Shown: in pieces, positions 17,574-29,500 of the stretch
Numbering within the stretch: position 1 is the first letter of the stretch
Layout: each line of letters begins with the position of its first letter
Source of the DNA: QHXM01 sp963697975
GTDB taxonomy: Bacteria; Acidobacteriota; Blastocatellia; Pyrinomonadales; Pyrinomonadaceae
Length of the DNA stretch: 64,000 bases
Direction: 5' to 3'
Assembly: GCA_963697975.1 (NCBI GenBank)
Contig: OY969111.1
Coordinates: 4,340,001 to 4,404,000 of the forward strand
The notes under the pieces: model-generated
The model's input: only the letters and a program-made list of their open reading frames with translations
What the model was told of the DNA's origin: nothing
The model's database searches: none
Made by a program: the position numbers and the translations under genes

Positions 17574-20315
17574 TTGTCCAACTTCACCTACGACGTTTTC
17601 ATCAGCTACAGCCATCGCGATAGCGATTGGGTGCGAGGTTGGCTGCTTCCTCGCCTCGAATCGGCAGGCTTGCGCGTCTGCATAGACTTCCGCGATTTCA
17701 AAATCGGTGTTCCAAGCCTTGATAACATGTCGGATGCCGCTGTGCGTAGCCGCAAAACGCTTTTCGTGATGACGCCGAACTGGACAGTAAGTGAGTTTAG
17801 TCAATTTGAAGCGCTGGTGACGCAAACACTTGATCCCATCGGCAGAAAAGGTCGGCTCCTTCCGTTGATGCTGAAAGATTGCGACCTGCCAGCGCGCTTG
17901 CAGCTTCTTACTTACGCCGATTTCAGACAACCTGATGACTGGAACTCTGAACTCACACGCGTCATCGCTGCCATCAGCGAATCGCCAACAACTACCCAGC
18001 CGCCCGCTCAACTATTACCCAACCTAGTCCATCCCTACGCCTTGCAAGCGAATTTCACCGGACGTGTGAGTGAGCGCAAAGAGCTAACCGCGTGGCTTGC
18101 TGACGACGCACGCCCAATCTGCGCGCTCATTGCGATGGGTGGAATGGGCAAGTCTGCGCTCGCCTGGTACTGGATGAAGAACGACGTGCTGACCGCCGCG
18201 CAATCATCCTCCGCTTTCGCAGTAGATGGCGTGATGTGGTGGTCTTTCTACGAAGGTGAATCCTCGTTCGCCAAATTCATTGACGAAGCGTTCAAATACG
18301 TCAGCGGTCAGCCGACGATTGACGCTGAACGCTTTCCGACGACCTACGATCGCGCACAGGAACTACGCAAGCAATTGCAGACCAAGCGCGTACTCTTCGT
18401 GCTAGACGGCTTCGAGCGTCAACTGCGCGCATATGCGCGACTCGACGCGGCATATAAGCCCGACGATACAACCGAGCCATCGCGAGAAGAGCGTGCGTGC
18501 GTTGACCCGATTGCTGCGCGGTGGCTCTCTGACATCGCCGCTGGCACGACGCGCGCGAAGGTCCTCCTCACCACGCGGCTGATGGTGCGCGATCTCGAAG
18601 ACCGGGCAGGTGATGCGCTGGCGGGCGTTCTCAAACGTGAATTAAAAGAGTTGCCGCGCGACGATGCCGTGAAGTTTATGCGTGAGCAGGGCGTGACGAA
18701 AGGAACGCCCGCCGAGATTGCCACCACGTGCGAAGCCTACGGCTATCATCCACTAAGTCTACGCTTGCTTTCGGGATTGATTGCGCGTGACACGCGAATG
18801 CCGGGCGACATCGCCGCCGCGCCGCGCCACGACGTTCACGGTGGCCTCGTCCAGCGCCAGCATCACGTCCTTGAACAGTCCTACGACGCACTGCCAAAAA
18901 GAGAACGCACCCTCCTTTCACGAATTGCGGCGTTTCGCAGTCCGATGAACTACGACGCGCTCGCGCTCTTCAACAAGCCCGGCGAGGATGCGAAACTCGA
19001 AGCGGCGCTGAATGATTTGCAGGCACGTGGGTTGTTGCAGCGCGACACTTTGCAAAATCGTTACGATCTACATCCCATTGTGCGGCGCTATGCTTACGAC
19101 CGCCTGACAGACAAGATGGGCGTCCATACCCGTCTGCGCGATTATTTTGCAAAGATCCCCGTGCCTGATGAAGATCAGGTGCAGACCATTGAAGACCTTG
19201 CACCGATCATCGAACTTTACCATCACACTGCACGCGCTGGGCGATATGATGAAGCGGTGGTCTTGTTCCGGGATCGCCTCAACAAACTGCTCTTCTATAG
19301 ATTTGGTGCCCACGAAACCCGCATCGAACTCTTGCGCGCGCTCTTTCCCGATGGCGAAGATTACCCGTCGCAGTTGAAAAGCGAGAGCGCACAAGGGTGG
19401 ATACTGAACGGGCTGTCTAACTCATATGGTCTAACGGGTCAATCTCGTCGTGCTGTGCGTTTTTTCGATGCAGGATTCAAGCTTGCAGAGAAATTGCAGG
19501 AAAAGGCCAATCTAGCTATTGGGCTGGGCAACATCGCTGAGCATCAAAAAAACCTTGGCGAATTAATGGCAGCGGAACAGAGCTTGAGGCGAGGTATCGA
19601 ATTATCCCGTGAGACAGAAAATGAGTTCTCTGAAGCAGTCGAGCATCTAGAGCTAGGGTTGCTGCTCGCTTATCGTGCTGCCTTCGATGAAGCAGCATCC
19701 GAATTGATGATTGCGCAAGATGTTGTCGATAGAGTTGGCGTGGCAAATACAAACCTTGTTTCCGTAGTTCGAGCCAATCGCGCTCTCCTAGGGATTCTCA
19801 AGTGTGATATCAAAGCATTTTACGAAAGTGCAATGGAGGCTCTTGATTTAGCCTTGATAGATACCCGTAGCGTTTATGGGGGAGAGCGCGACATCATCCG
19901 CGCCGAATGGCTGCTAGGCGCGGCATTGGTGATGGAGGGGAAAGACCTGAACGCCGCCACTATACATCTCACCGAGGCGCTCACGCGCTGCCGCCGCATC
20001 AATATGGTTGACCACGAGCCAGACATTTTACTCGCGTGGGCGCGCTGGTATCGCGCGTGCGGCGACGCGCGGGAAGCGCAAGCGTATGCGGAAGAAGCAC
20101 TCACCATCGCTGATCGCTGTGAGTATCGCTTGGCGCAGGCGGAGATTTATAATTTTCTCGCGCGGCTCGCGCTAGATGCGGGCGACCATGAGGCGGCGCG
20201 TGAGCATGCTGAGACGGCTCGCGAGAGGGCGTGGTGTGATGGGCCGCCGTATTGTTATAAGCCTGCGCTGGATGAGGCGGAGGGGATGTTGAGGGAGTTG
20301 GGTGCAAGAGAATAG
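17574..20315 (+). CDS. TIR-STAND-TPR protein, candidate immune receptor
   Basis: A 913-residue protein. The start is TTG at 17574, seven nt after a perfect AGGAGG. Residues 5-135 are a TIR domain (YDVFISYSHRDSDWV, putative catalytic Glu79 in SEFSQFEAL). Residues 150-520 are a STAND/NB-ARC-like NTPase: FTGRVSERKEL, Walker A GGMGKSAL at 189-196, Walker B RVLFVLDGFE at 272-281, sensor LLTTRLMVRDLE, GYHPLSLRLL, and a winged-helix segment ending DLHPIVRRYAYDRL. The rest is alpha-helical TPR-like repeats, the likely sensor. Bacterial TIR domains commonly cleave NAD+, and STAND receptors with effector domains act in anti-phage defence. A defence role is inferred from architecture. It sits alone between thiG and a thiG remnant. 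Its 3' half has slightly different base use. Confidence 0.85.
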   Translation: MSNFTYDVFISYSHRDSDWVRGWLLPRLESAGLRVCIDFRDFKIGVPSLDNMSDAAVRSRKTLFVMTPNWTVSEFSQFEALVTQTLDPIGRKGRLLPLMLKDCDLPARLQLLTYADFRQPDDWNSELTRVIAAISESPTTTQPPAQLLPNLVHPYALQANFTGRVSERKELTAWLADDARPICALIAMGGMGKSALAWYWMKNDVLTAAQSSSAFAVDGVMWWSFYEGESSFAKFIDEAFKYVSGQPTIDAERFPTTYDRAQELRKQLQTKRVLFVLDGFERQLRAYARLDAAYKPDDTTEPSREERACVDPIAARWLSDIAAGTTRAKVLLTTRLMVRDLEDRAGDALAGVLKRELKELPRDDAVKFMREQGVTKGTPAEIATTCEAYGYHPLSLRLLSGLIARDTRMPGDIAAAPRHDVHGGLVQRQHHVLEQSYDALPKRERTLLSRIAAFRSPMNYDALALFNKPGEDAKLEAALNDLQARGLLQRDTLQNRYDLHPIVRRYAYDRLTDKMGVHTRLRDYFAKIPVPDEDQVQTIEDLAPIIELYHHTARAGRYDEAVVLFRDRLNKLLFYRFGAHETRIELLRALFPDGEDYPSQLKSESAQGWILNGLSNSYGLTGQSRRAVRFFDAGFKLAEKLQEKANLAIGLGNIAEHQKNLGELMAAEQSLRRGIELSRETENEFSEAVEHLELGLLLAYRAAFDEAASELMIAQDVVDRVGVANTNLVSVVRANRALLGILKCDIKAFYESAMEALDLALIDTRSVYGGERDIIRAEWLLGAALVMEGKDLNAATIHLTEALTRCRRINMVDHEPDILLAWARWYRACGDAREAQAYAEEALTIADRCEYRLAQAEIYNFLARLALDAGDHEAAREHAETARERAWCDGPPYCYKPALDEAEGMLRELGARE

Positions 20316-20331
20316 AGGCAGGGAATCGTTA

Positions 20332-20433
20332 ATCGCCATCCATGTTAGATGCCTCGCCTACCTACTCGCAGGACGGATGGCAAAACGCCTTTACGCCTCC
20401 GCTTCCAGCCCACTCGGCGGCGTTATTCGCTGA
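20332..20433 (+). pseudogene. thiG: 3' remnant of a second thiG copy
   Basis: Reading from 20332 gives IAIHVRCLAYLLAGRMAKRL followed by YASASSPLGGVIR and a stop at 20431-20433. Compared with the last 27 residues of the intact ThiG, 22 are identical, with one extra Leu. Codons differ at many third positions, so this is a diverged copy and not a recent duplicate. It begins 16 nt after the stop of the TIR-STAND gene, and nothing of the upstream thiG body is present. It suggests that the thiG/TIR segment replaced or displaced a resident thiG. Confidence 0.85.
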
Positions 20434-20467
20434 AGTAACCTGAAGTTGAAGATTTCGCAGAAGGGAA

Positions 20468-20513
20468 GCGCCCGTCGTTGATCGATTAAACTCAACGGCG
20501 GGCGCTTTCGTTT
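20468..20513. terminator. Rho-independent terminator between thiG remnant and giant gene
   Basis: 14-bp stem GCGCCCGTCGTTGA / TCAACGGCGGGCGC with one G-U pair, a 10-nt loop and a T-rich tail (TTTCGTTT) on the plus strand. It lies between convergent genes and probably terminates thiS-thiG-TIR transcripts; weaker on the minus strand. Confidence 0.8.
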
Positions 20514-20526
20514 CTGGGATTACCTG

Positions 20527-23500
20527 CTAGGGGCAGACGTTCAACGCGGAGGCCATGTTGCGCGGAGCATTGGCTCCGGTGGGCGTGACAATATCAAAGT
20601 CAGCCGAGTTGACGTTTGTGTCTGTGCAGCCGTTGGCTTTGCGCCGGGCAGCCAGCGTGGTGCTCAAGTTACCCGTCGGACTGTTGCCTTCGGCTTGAGT
20701 CGTGCCTGTGCCATAGCCTACCAAATCAACCACACGAGCAAGCTGCGTGGCCGAGCAAAGTGTCGCTGTCGCTCCGCAGGCTAAGCCGGTAGTGCCTATC
20801 ACTAGAGCAGCCTTTCCGTTTGTCGCGGCAAAGGTGAGTGTGCCGCCGGTATCGTCCGGCGTCACCGTTGCCGAAAGAGGAGCGCCTGCCGTTCCGGTAG
20901 TTCCCGTCTCAATCAGATAATACTGCCCCGGATTGAGCGTGCAGGTAGCGACTCCACCCGGACATAAAGAATATATTTGTCCGGCATTGCCGCCTATGTT
21001 GCCTGTGGTCGCCCCTTGTTGTAGTGATAGCCCTGAAAGGGTAATGGCGACAGTTCCGCGATTGAAGATTTCGACGAAATCTCTTGTGTAGGATGGAGTA
21101 CCTGTGTTCGCACCGCCGCCGCCGTAGACATAACTGATTGCGAGTGGCGGCAAGGTGACGACAGTAGTTTGGGTTGCGGAATTGTTGCCAGTATCAGGGT
21201 CAGAAGTTGTGGCACTTACCGATGCGGTGTTGCTGATTGTCGTACCGGCTGCTGAATGAAGGACACGCACCACCAGCGTGATAGTCTCGCTGGCGCTCCC
21301 GGCAATCGAAGTGAATGTCACAGTGCGATTATTGCCTGAGCCGCCACAAATGCCGTTGCCGGAGACAGAAGTACACGAGACGAATACCACATCGGCAGGC
21401 AGATTATCTGTCACCGTCACGGATTGTGCTGCTGTCGTGGCGCTGTTGTTAGTGACGGTCAGCGTATAAGTCAGATTCGCTCCCGAAGGCACAGGGTCAG
21501 GCGAATCCGTCTTGGTAATTGAAAGATTGGCTTCCGGTGCGGGCGCACTATCATCATTCTGAATCGTTCCCACTCCCTGACCATCCGTGATGGTTGCGCC
21601 GGAGACGTTCGTCACGTTAACGAAGAAGGTGTCATTGGGTTCAACGTTAGTGTCTCCGTTGACCGTGACATCGAACGTATAGGTTTGCTGCCCGGCAGGA
21701 ATGGTTTGCCCGGTCAGGCTCTTCGCCACGTAGTCGTTGTCGGCAACCGTCGCCGTATCATCCTGCGTGGCGATGTCGAACGTAACCGTCGCCGGTGCAA
21801 CCGATGACAGGCTGACGGTGAAGGTGTAGGTGGTCGGCCCGCTATTACCTTCGTTGTGCGTCACATCGTTAATCGAGAGAGTCAGCGGAGCGTTAATCGT
21901 CAACGTGGCCGTGCCTTGCTGGCCGCCCGCCTGCGCGCGGATGGTGGAGCTTCCGGCAGCAACGCCCGTCGCGGTGGTCGTTGCGCCGGTAGTCGGAGCG
22001 ACGGTCGCTTTCGTCGGGTCGCTCGAATCCCAGATGAAGGAGACGTTGGGAACAACGACTTCGGGACCGCCCGCGTTGCTGTAGGCTGTGGCGGTGAACG
22101 CTTGTGTCGCGCCGATGTTGATTGAAGCAGACGCTGGTAAGACTTCGATGCGCGTAATCGCGGGCGAGCCAAACGGCGTTCCGTCAGCGCGTGTGCCGGG
22201 CGAGAAGACGCGACCCGCTGCGTTCGTGGCTGAGGTATGTTGGACGAAAGCGCCGCCCGTCGTTCCCACCTCGGCGTCAGGCGAGCGTGTCAGCGATTGA
22301 TCGCTTGGAGCGGGTGGATTCCCTGCGCCACCGTAGACGACTTGGGCAATCTGCACATCACTACCGCCGACATTGAGCTTGACGGTGACGGTATCAGCCG
22401 GGCTGCCGGAGTCGTTTAAGCCAAGCGAGCTTGTTGTCAGAATAAGCGAGCCGCCAAAGGCAGGATCGTTGATGGGCGGCGAGCCACCGCCGAAGATAAC
22501 GACGGCGCGGCCAGCCGCCAACGTCGTATTAGCCGGGAAGGTAAAGCGATTCGATGTTGAATCGCTGATGACGACGCCGGAGATGTCCACCGGATTGCTG
22601 GAATTATTTATCAACTCGACGAACTCGTCGTCATCGGAACTACGCACGCCGTCGCGGTTGGCGTCGCCTTCGATGGCGGAAGTCGAAACATTGTCGGCAG
22701 CAACGTCAGCGTTGATCTCGTTGATGACGAGCGGAACTTGAACGTTGAGCGTGGCTGTGCCTGAGATGTTGCCGCCCGTTCCGTCCGCAGTCGTCGCGGT
22801 GATGGTCGTCGTTCCAATGCCGACGCCGGTTGCGAGTCCATTGCTGTCTACGGTCGCCACCGCCGTGTTGCTCGAACTCCATGTGAAGGTCGCGCTCGGG
22901 ACAGGCTGATTGCTCGGGTCGAAGGCCGTAGCGGTGAACTGCTGCGTCTGTCCGCGATTGATGGTGACGGGCGAAGGTGTGACGACGACGGAGGTGACGA
23001 TTGGCGATGGCGGACTGTCGTCGTTCTGGATAGTGCCCAGCCCCTGAGTATCTACAGCGGTTGCGCCGCTGATGTTCGTGACGTTGACGAAGAAAGTCTC
23101 ATCGGGTTCGACGACCGCATCACCATTAATCGTCACATCGAAGGTGAAAGTTTGCTGCCCGGCGGGGATTGTTTGTGCCGTCAGACTTCTGGCGACGTAG
23201 TCTGTATCTTCGCCGGAGGGCGTGCCGTCCTGTGCCGTTCCGTCCGCAGTGGCGATGTCGAAGGTGACGGCGGCGGGTGCGGGAGACGAGAGACTGACTG
23301 TAAAGGTGAACGTGGTCGCGCCGTTGCCTTCGCTCTGTGTGACATCGTTGATGGAGAGCGTTGGAAGATCGTCGTTTTGAATCGTTCCCACTCCCTGACC
23401 ATCCGTGACGGTTGCGCCGGAAACGTTCGTGACGTTGACGAAGAAAGTCTCGTCAGGTTCGACCGTTGTATCGCCGTTGACTGTGACGGTGAAGGTGAAA

Positions 23501-26500
23501 GTTTGCTGCCCGGCGGGGATCAACTGATTCGTCAGACTCCTGGCTACATAGTCGCTGCCGGACAGCGCCGTGTTGTTTTGTGTACTGATGTCGAAAGTTA
23601 CGTCCGCTCCATTCGCGGGCGCTGACAGTTGGACGGTGAAAGTCGCCGTGATTGTTCCGCTGTTTCCCTCTATGACCGTCGCGTCAGTAATCGTCAGGTT
23701 CGGAGCGACGCCTGCGCTACAGTTGTTCACGGGAGACGCGGAGTTGCGCGGATTGGGTGCGAAGACGAAGAAGTCAGCAGCGTTGTCGTTAGTGTCCGTG
23801 CAGCCGCCTGCCCGCCTGAAATCTGCGGTCGTATTGCTCGGCGCTGGCGCAGAATTCGCTCCTTCGTAGCAGCTAACGCTGCCGTAGCCTATAAAGTCGG
23901 CGATTGCTCCATCGTTCGGGTTAAATGGAGCGATGCCGTCATCGCCGGGGCAAATCGCAGCGGCAAGCGATGCCGTGCCTGCTACCAGAGCGACTTTGCC
24001 GCTGGTGTTGCCCATCGCGATTGTCCCGACGGCATCCGGCGTGGGCAATGGTGCGCCATTGGTCGTGCCGCCCGCTTCCTGAATGAGGAAGTAGTGTCCG
24101 GGGGCAATCGTGCCGGAAGTTAAGTCTGTCTTGCTCGATCCGAAATTGGCCCCCGCGCTGGCATATTGCACCGAATAATTGGTCACGGAGAAATCAACGG
24201 TGGTCGTGCCGCGATTGAAGATTTCGATGAAGTCGCGTTGATACAGCGCGCCGGAATTATTGCCGCCGCCGTAGACCTGGCTAATCACCAGATTGGCCGT
24301 GTCGTCGTTGGTAATCGTGCCCTGTCCCTGACCGTCCGTGATGATGGCGTTCGTCGCGCCGGAGAGGTCAACGAAGAAGGTCTCGTCAGGTTCGACCAGC
24401 GTGTCGCCATTGATGGTGACGGTGACGGGTTTCGCGGTCTCGCCCGGATTGAAGGTCAGCGTGCCGCTCGTTGATTGATAATCCGTGTTGGCGGTAGCCG
24501 TCGCCGGGCTGGCTGAAGAAGTGGCGTAGCCGACCGTGACGGTTTGCGTGCTTGAGGCCGAGAGCGTGACAGTGAAATCAACGGTCTTCGTTCCGCTGTT
24601 GCCTTCCGTGACTGTGACATCGTTGATAGAAACGGTCGGTAGCGGCGCTTGCACATTGGTGGTCGCGGTGGCCGAGTTGTTGCCCGTGTTTAGGTCGGGC
24701 GTAGTTGAACTGACGGTCGCCGTGTTGCTGATGGTCGTTCCAGCCGCGCCGTTGACGGTCGCCACGAGAGTGATGGTTTCGATTGCTCCGCCCGGAAGCG
24801 ACGAGAAGGTGATCGTGCGATTGTTGCCAGTGCCGCCGCAAACGCCTCCGCCCGTTGACGAGCAGGAGACGAAGCTGACTGTCGCGGGCAAATCGTCTGT
24901 GACGACGACCGCTTGAGCCGTGCCCGCCCCGTTGTTCGTGACGGTGATGGTGTAGGTCACATTAAAGCCTGTGGTCACCGGATCGGGCGAATCCGTTTTG
25001 GTAATTCCCAGATCGGCTGTCGTCACGTCGAGACAACCCGAAGATAGATTCTGCGGATTGCTGCTCGTCGCATTCAAGAGGAAGTCGGCGGCGTTGTTAT
25101 CAGTGTCCGTGCCGTTGCCGAACGCGCCGCCGGGTTTTCTCTCATAGCTCTGTTCAGCATCGCCTGCGAATGGAGCAAGGGGAGTACCCTCTTTATATGC
25201 AGACCCGGCGCTCAGCCCTACCTGATCGATAATGCCTGTGGTGGCAGTCCCGCCGGGGATGGTCAGGGCGATGCCGCCATCGGCAGTAATTCCAGTGCCG
25301 TAGGTCTGATCGCCTGCCACCGAACCGCTGTAAGGCCCGCCTGAGTTGGAGTTCGTTAAAAGATAATGACAGCCCGGCCCCAAAATCACCCCGGAAGTGA
25401 TGGTCGCCGTCAGGTTGGTAGCCCCGGTGTTATTCGACCGGAAAATCTTATAGCCTGAAATATCTATCGGCGAGGTCGTCCGGTTGTATAGCTCAATGAA
25501 CTCGTCGTTCGCCCCGTTAGGCCCGCGAGTGCGAAACTCGCTGATGACCACATCGCCGGGATTGGCAACAGACGCGACCGTCAGCGTGGCGGGAGTGCTG
25601 GTGACGGTCGTTGTGCCGTTGGTCGCTGTCGCACGGATTTCAGCCGAGCCGTTAGTGTGTCCCGTCACGGTTGCTGTCGCAGAGCCTGTCGCGGACGTTG
25701 GGCTGACGGAATCAACGGTGGCGACCGTCGTGTTGTTCGAGACGAAAGTGATTGTCACGCCGCCGATGGGCTGGCCAAACTGATCCAGCGCCTGCCCGGT
25801 GAACTGCTGCGTTTGACCTGCGTTAATAGTTGCGGACAGGGGCGAGATAGTTACGCTCGTCAGCACGGGAGGAGCCGAGTTGACCGTCAACGTGGCTGTC
25901 CCCTGTTGTCCTCCAGCGCGTGCCCTGATGGTTATATTGTTGCCGGGAGCTACGCCCTTCACCGTCGTTGACGCGCCGGTTGTCGGCGCAACCGTAGCCT
26001 TACTCGTATCACTCGAATCCCAGATGAAAGAGACATTCTGGACTTCGATTTCCGGGCCGCCCGCGTTGCTGAAGGCTCGCGCCGTGAACTGCTGCGTTGC
26101 GCCAATATCTATCGCCGCAGACACTGGTAAGACTTCGATGCGCGTGATGGCGGGCGAGCCAAACGGCGTTCCATCGGTGCGCGTGCCGGGCGAGAAGACG
26201 CGACCCGCTGCGTTCGTGGCTGAGGTATGTTGGACGAAAGCGCCGCCCGTCGTTCCCACCTCGGCGTCAGGCGAGCGCGTCAAGGATTGATCGCTCGGCG
26301 CGGGCGGGTTTCCTGTTCCGCCGTAAGTCACGCTCGTAATCGAATGATCGGCCCCGCCGAAGTTGAGCTTAACGTTCACGGTATCGCCGCCATCGTTGAG
26401 GCTGAGTGTGCCGGAGCCGGAGATGGCAAGGACGAGCGCGCCGCCGAATGCAGGGTCGCTTGCTGGCGGCGTTCCTCCGCCGAAGATGATGAGCGCGCGC

Positions 26501-29500
26501 CCCGCCGCCAGCGTTGTATTGGCAGGGATGGTGAAGCGATTGCTCGTCCCGTCGGCGATGATGACACCGGAGATGTCAACCGCAGCGTTGGAGTTGTTGA
26601 CGAGTTCGAGAAACTCGTCGTCATCGGAATCACGCACGCCGTCGCGGTTGGCGTCGCCTTCGATGGCGGGAGTCGAAACATTGTCGGCCACCACGTCAGC
26701 GTTGATCTCGTTGATGACGAGAGGAACCTGGACGTTCAAGGTCGCAGTGCCGGAGACCATTGCGCCCGTAGCATCGGGAGTCGTCGCCGTAATCGTCACC
26801 GAGCCTAGCCCAACGCCGGTTGCCAGCCCGTTCTGGTTGATGGTCGCAACGTTCGTATCGCTCGAAGTCCAGGTAAAGGTTGCGTTCGCGATGGGCTGGT
26901 TATTCTGATCGAACGCGGTCGCTGTGAACTGCTGCGTCTGCCCGCGATTGATGGTGGCGTTTGGCGGAGAGACATCAACCCGCGTCACAACCGCCGGGAG
27001 CGGGTTGACGGTGAGCGTGGCCTGACTGCTGGTGACGGTTGTTATTCCGTCAGTAGCCTGTGCGGTGATGTGCGCTGTGCCTTCGCTGCGCCCCGTGACG
27101 GTCGCAGTGGCTATCCCGGTCGTTGGATCAATCGTTACTCCGTCAACGGTTGCCACCGCCGTGTTGTCCGAAGCAAACGTAATCATGACGTTTGTGATGG
27201 GGCGATTGAACTGGTCGCGCGCCTGCGCCGTGAACTGCGTTGTGCGTCCGACAATGACGCTCGCCGACGGAGGCGAGATCGTGATACTCGTCAGTTGACC
27301 CAGACCGCGAGCGAAGGGCGAGCCGTTGATTTGCGTGCCCGGACTAAAGGGTTGCCCGTTGCCTCCCGGCGCGGTCGTGTGTGGCGTGAAGTTGCCGCAC
27401 ACATTGGTGACGCCCGCGTCGGGGGCGCGCGTCAGAGATTGGTTGGTGTCGCCGTTTAAGCCGGTCGAGCCGCCGTAAAAGAAGATATTGCTGATGGCCT
27501 GCGACGGCTGGCGTAAAGTTACGACGCCGCCAGCGTTGTTGAGCGCTAATCCGCCAGAAGAGGCTTTGAAGATTTGTGCGCCGCCAAAGACCGGGTTGTT
27601 AACGTTCGGGTTGCCGCCGCCGAAGACGACGATTGCCGAACGAGCCGGAAAGATCGTGCCGGGCGCGAAAGTGTGACGCACGGTGTCTGTGGAAGCCGTC
27701 GAGCTACGAGTCAGCAGTTGATAGCCGCTGATGTCCAGATTGATGTTAGTCGTATTGACCAACTCGACAAACTCATCATCAGTTCCGCTTCGAGTTAAGT
27801 CGTGGTTGGCATCTCCCGCGATACCGTCCGGTGGGTCGGCCAGCACTTCGTTGATAACGATATCGCGGCACGCGTCGCCGGAGAAGCTAACGTTGACGGG
27901 GTTGCTGTCGCGTGTGTCCGCGCGAATGACTAGCTCAACTGTTCCAGCGCCTCTCAGGTCTGCGGGGACGAGGACGCGAACTTCGTCCATGCCAGGCATG
28001 GTGGGCGTTTCCATCACGGATTCGACCGTCAACGCTCGCCCGCCTGCCGTCGCCGTCACCTGCGAAGCCCGACGCACGCCGGTCGCAAAGATGACGAGCC
28101 GCAAGTTGCCGCTCGACGGGTCGAAGGGGCCGGGCTGAAGCGTGTCGGCGTTCAGAATCATGCCTTCGCCCAAGCCATCGCCGCTGATGGTGAAGATGCC
28201 GGGAGCGGCACGCAGGACTTGAATTGTTCCGCGTGATTGAAAACCTTCGATGTTGGTGACGATGACTTCGGCTATGCCGAGTTCGGTTTCTGCCGGGACG
28301 TGGAAGTTGACCTGTTCGGGCGAAACGTAAAAGATTTGAGCGGAGCGACCGTTGACGGTGACGGTTGTGCCGCCAAGTGTTCTCGGAAACGTTCCGTCCG
28401 CTTGCCGCTGTGATCTTTCAGTTGTAAACGAAAGCGCACCGCCGCGAGCAACGGCGATGCTGTCAGGCGCGACGGCTTCAGTGGTCTCAGGCTCGTGGCC
28501 GAACGATGCGCCGTTGAAGATTGTCAACGGCCCCGTGCTGGGGCGCACCGCAGTTCCCGTCACGTAAATCTCGGAGTTGTTGTCAAACTCCGTCTCCACG
28601 TCGTCAATCAGCGAGCGCGGGAAATTGAAGGCGATGATTAAGCCGTCGTCCGAGAGAGACGAGACGACCTCGGCGGCACGATTGCTTCCATCAAAACCAT
28701 CGGCGACCGAGGGCGCGTCCGTCACGCGGGCAAACTGTCCGGTCGGAATATCGTAGGTGAAAAGGTCTATGCTGTTGTCGGAATCATTATCAACGACAGG
28801 CATCGGGCGACGCGTGGCAAAGGCGATGCGCCTGCCGTCGCCGCTGATGGTCGGGTGAAGCGGCACTTCCGTTTCGCGCACGCCAAGCGTTGTAATTTGT
28901 CGCGTCGCGTTGGTGGTGCGGCCATCGAAGAGAAAGACCTGACTGCTATTGGGGGCTGTGTCGCCCGAATAAACTACACGCAACCCGTCGTCGCTGATGG
29001 CGCGCCCGTAGGTGAAAGCAAGGTTCGTGACGTTGCTGGCGAGGATGCGTGTGGTTGTAGTTACGCGGTCTTGAAGCACCAGTTCGCGCTGCGTTGCGGG
29101 CGTGGCGTTGAGGTCGAAGATATAAGCGACGCGCGTTCCATCGCCGCTAATCTTGGCGTCCGTCGCTCCGACCGGGCCTGTCGTATTCGTCAGTTGAGTG
29201 AACGTGCTCGAAGACGAATCGAAGATGAAGACTTCGAGATTGCCGTCGGCGTTTTGATTAGCGAGATTGCGATTTGAAGAGAAGGCGATGAAGCGTCCGT
29301 CGTCGGTGAGAGATGGTTGAAAGTTTCCCTGTCGTGTTCGTTCGATGGGGCTGCTCGGAGTTGTGTTGGTAATCTGCCGGAGCGCCGTTCCATTGAAGAG
29401 AAAGATTTCCGAGTTGCCGTCCGGATTCGTGCCAAGCGGGTCGTCCTTCGAGGCGAAAGCGATGATTGAGCCGTCCTGCGAAATGCCGGGCGCGGGCGCG

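Noticed and set aside
20527..20600. PEP-CTERM, LPXTG or type IX sorting signal at the C-terminus of the giant protein
   Set aside because: The last residues (ARNMA-like, ending SALNVCP) show neither a sorting motif nor a hydrophobic anchor with basic tail.
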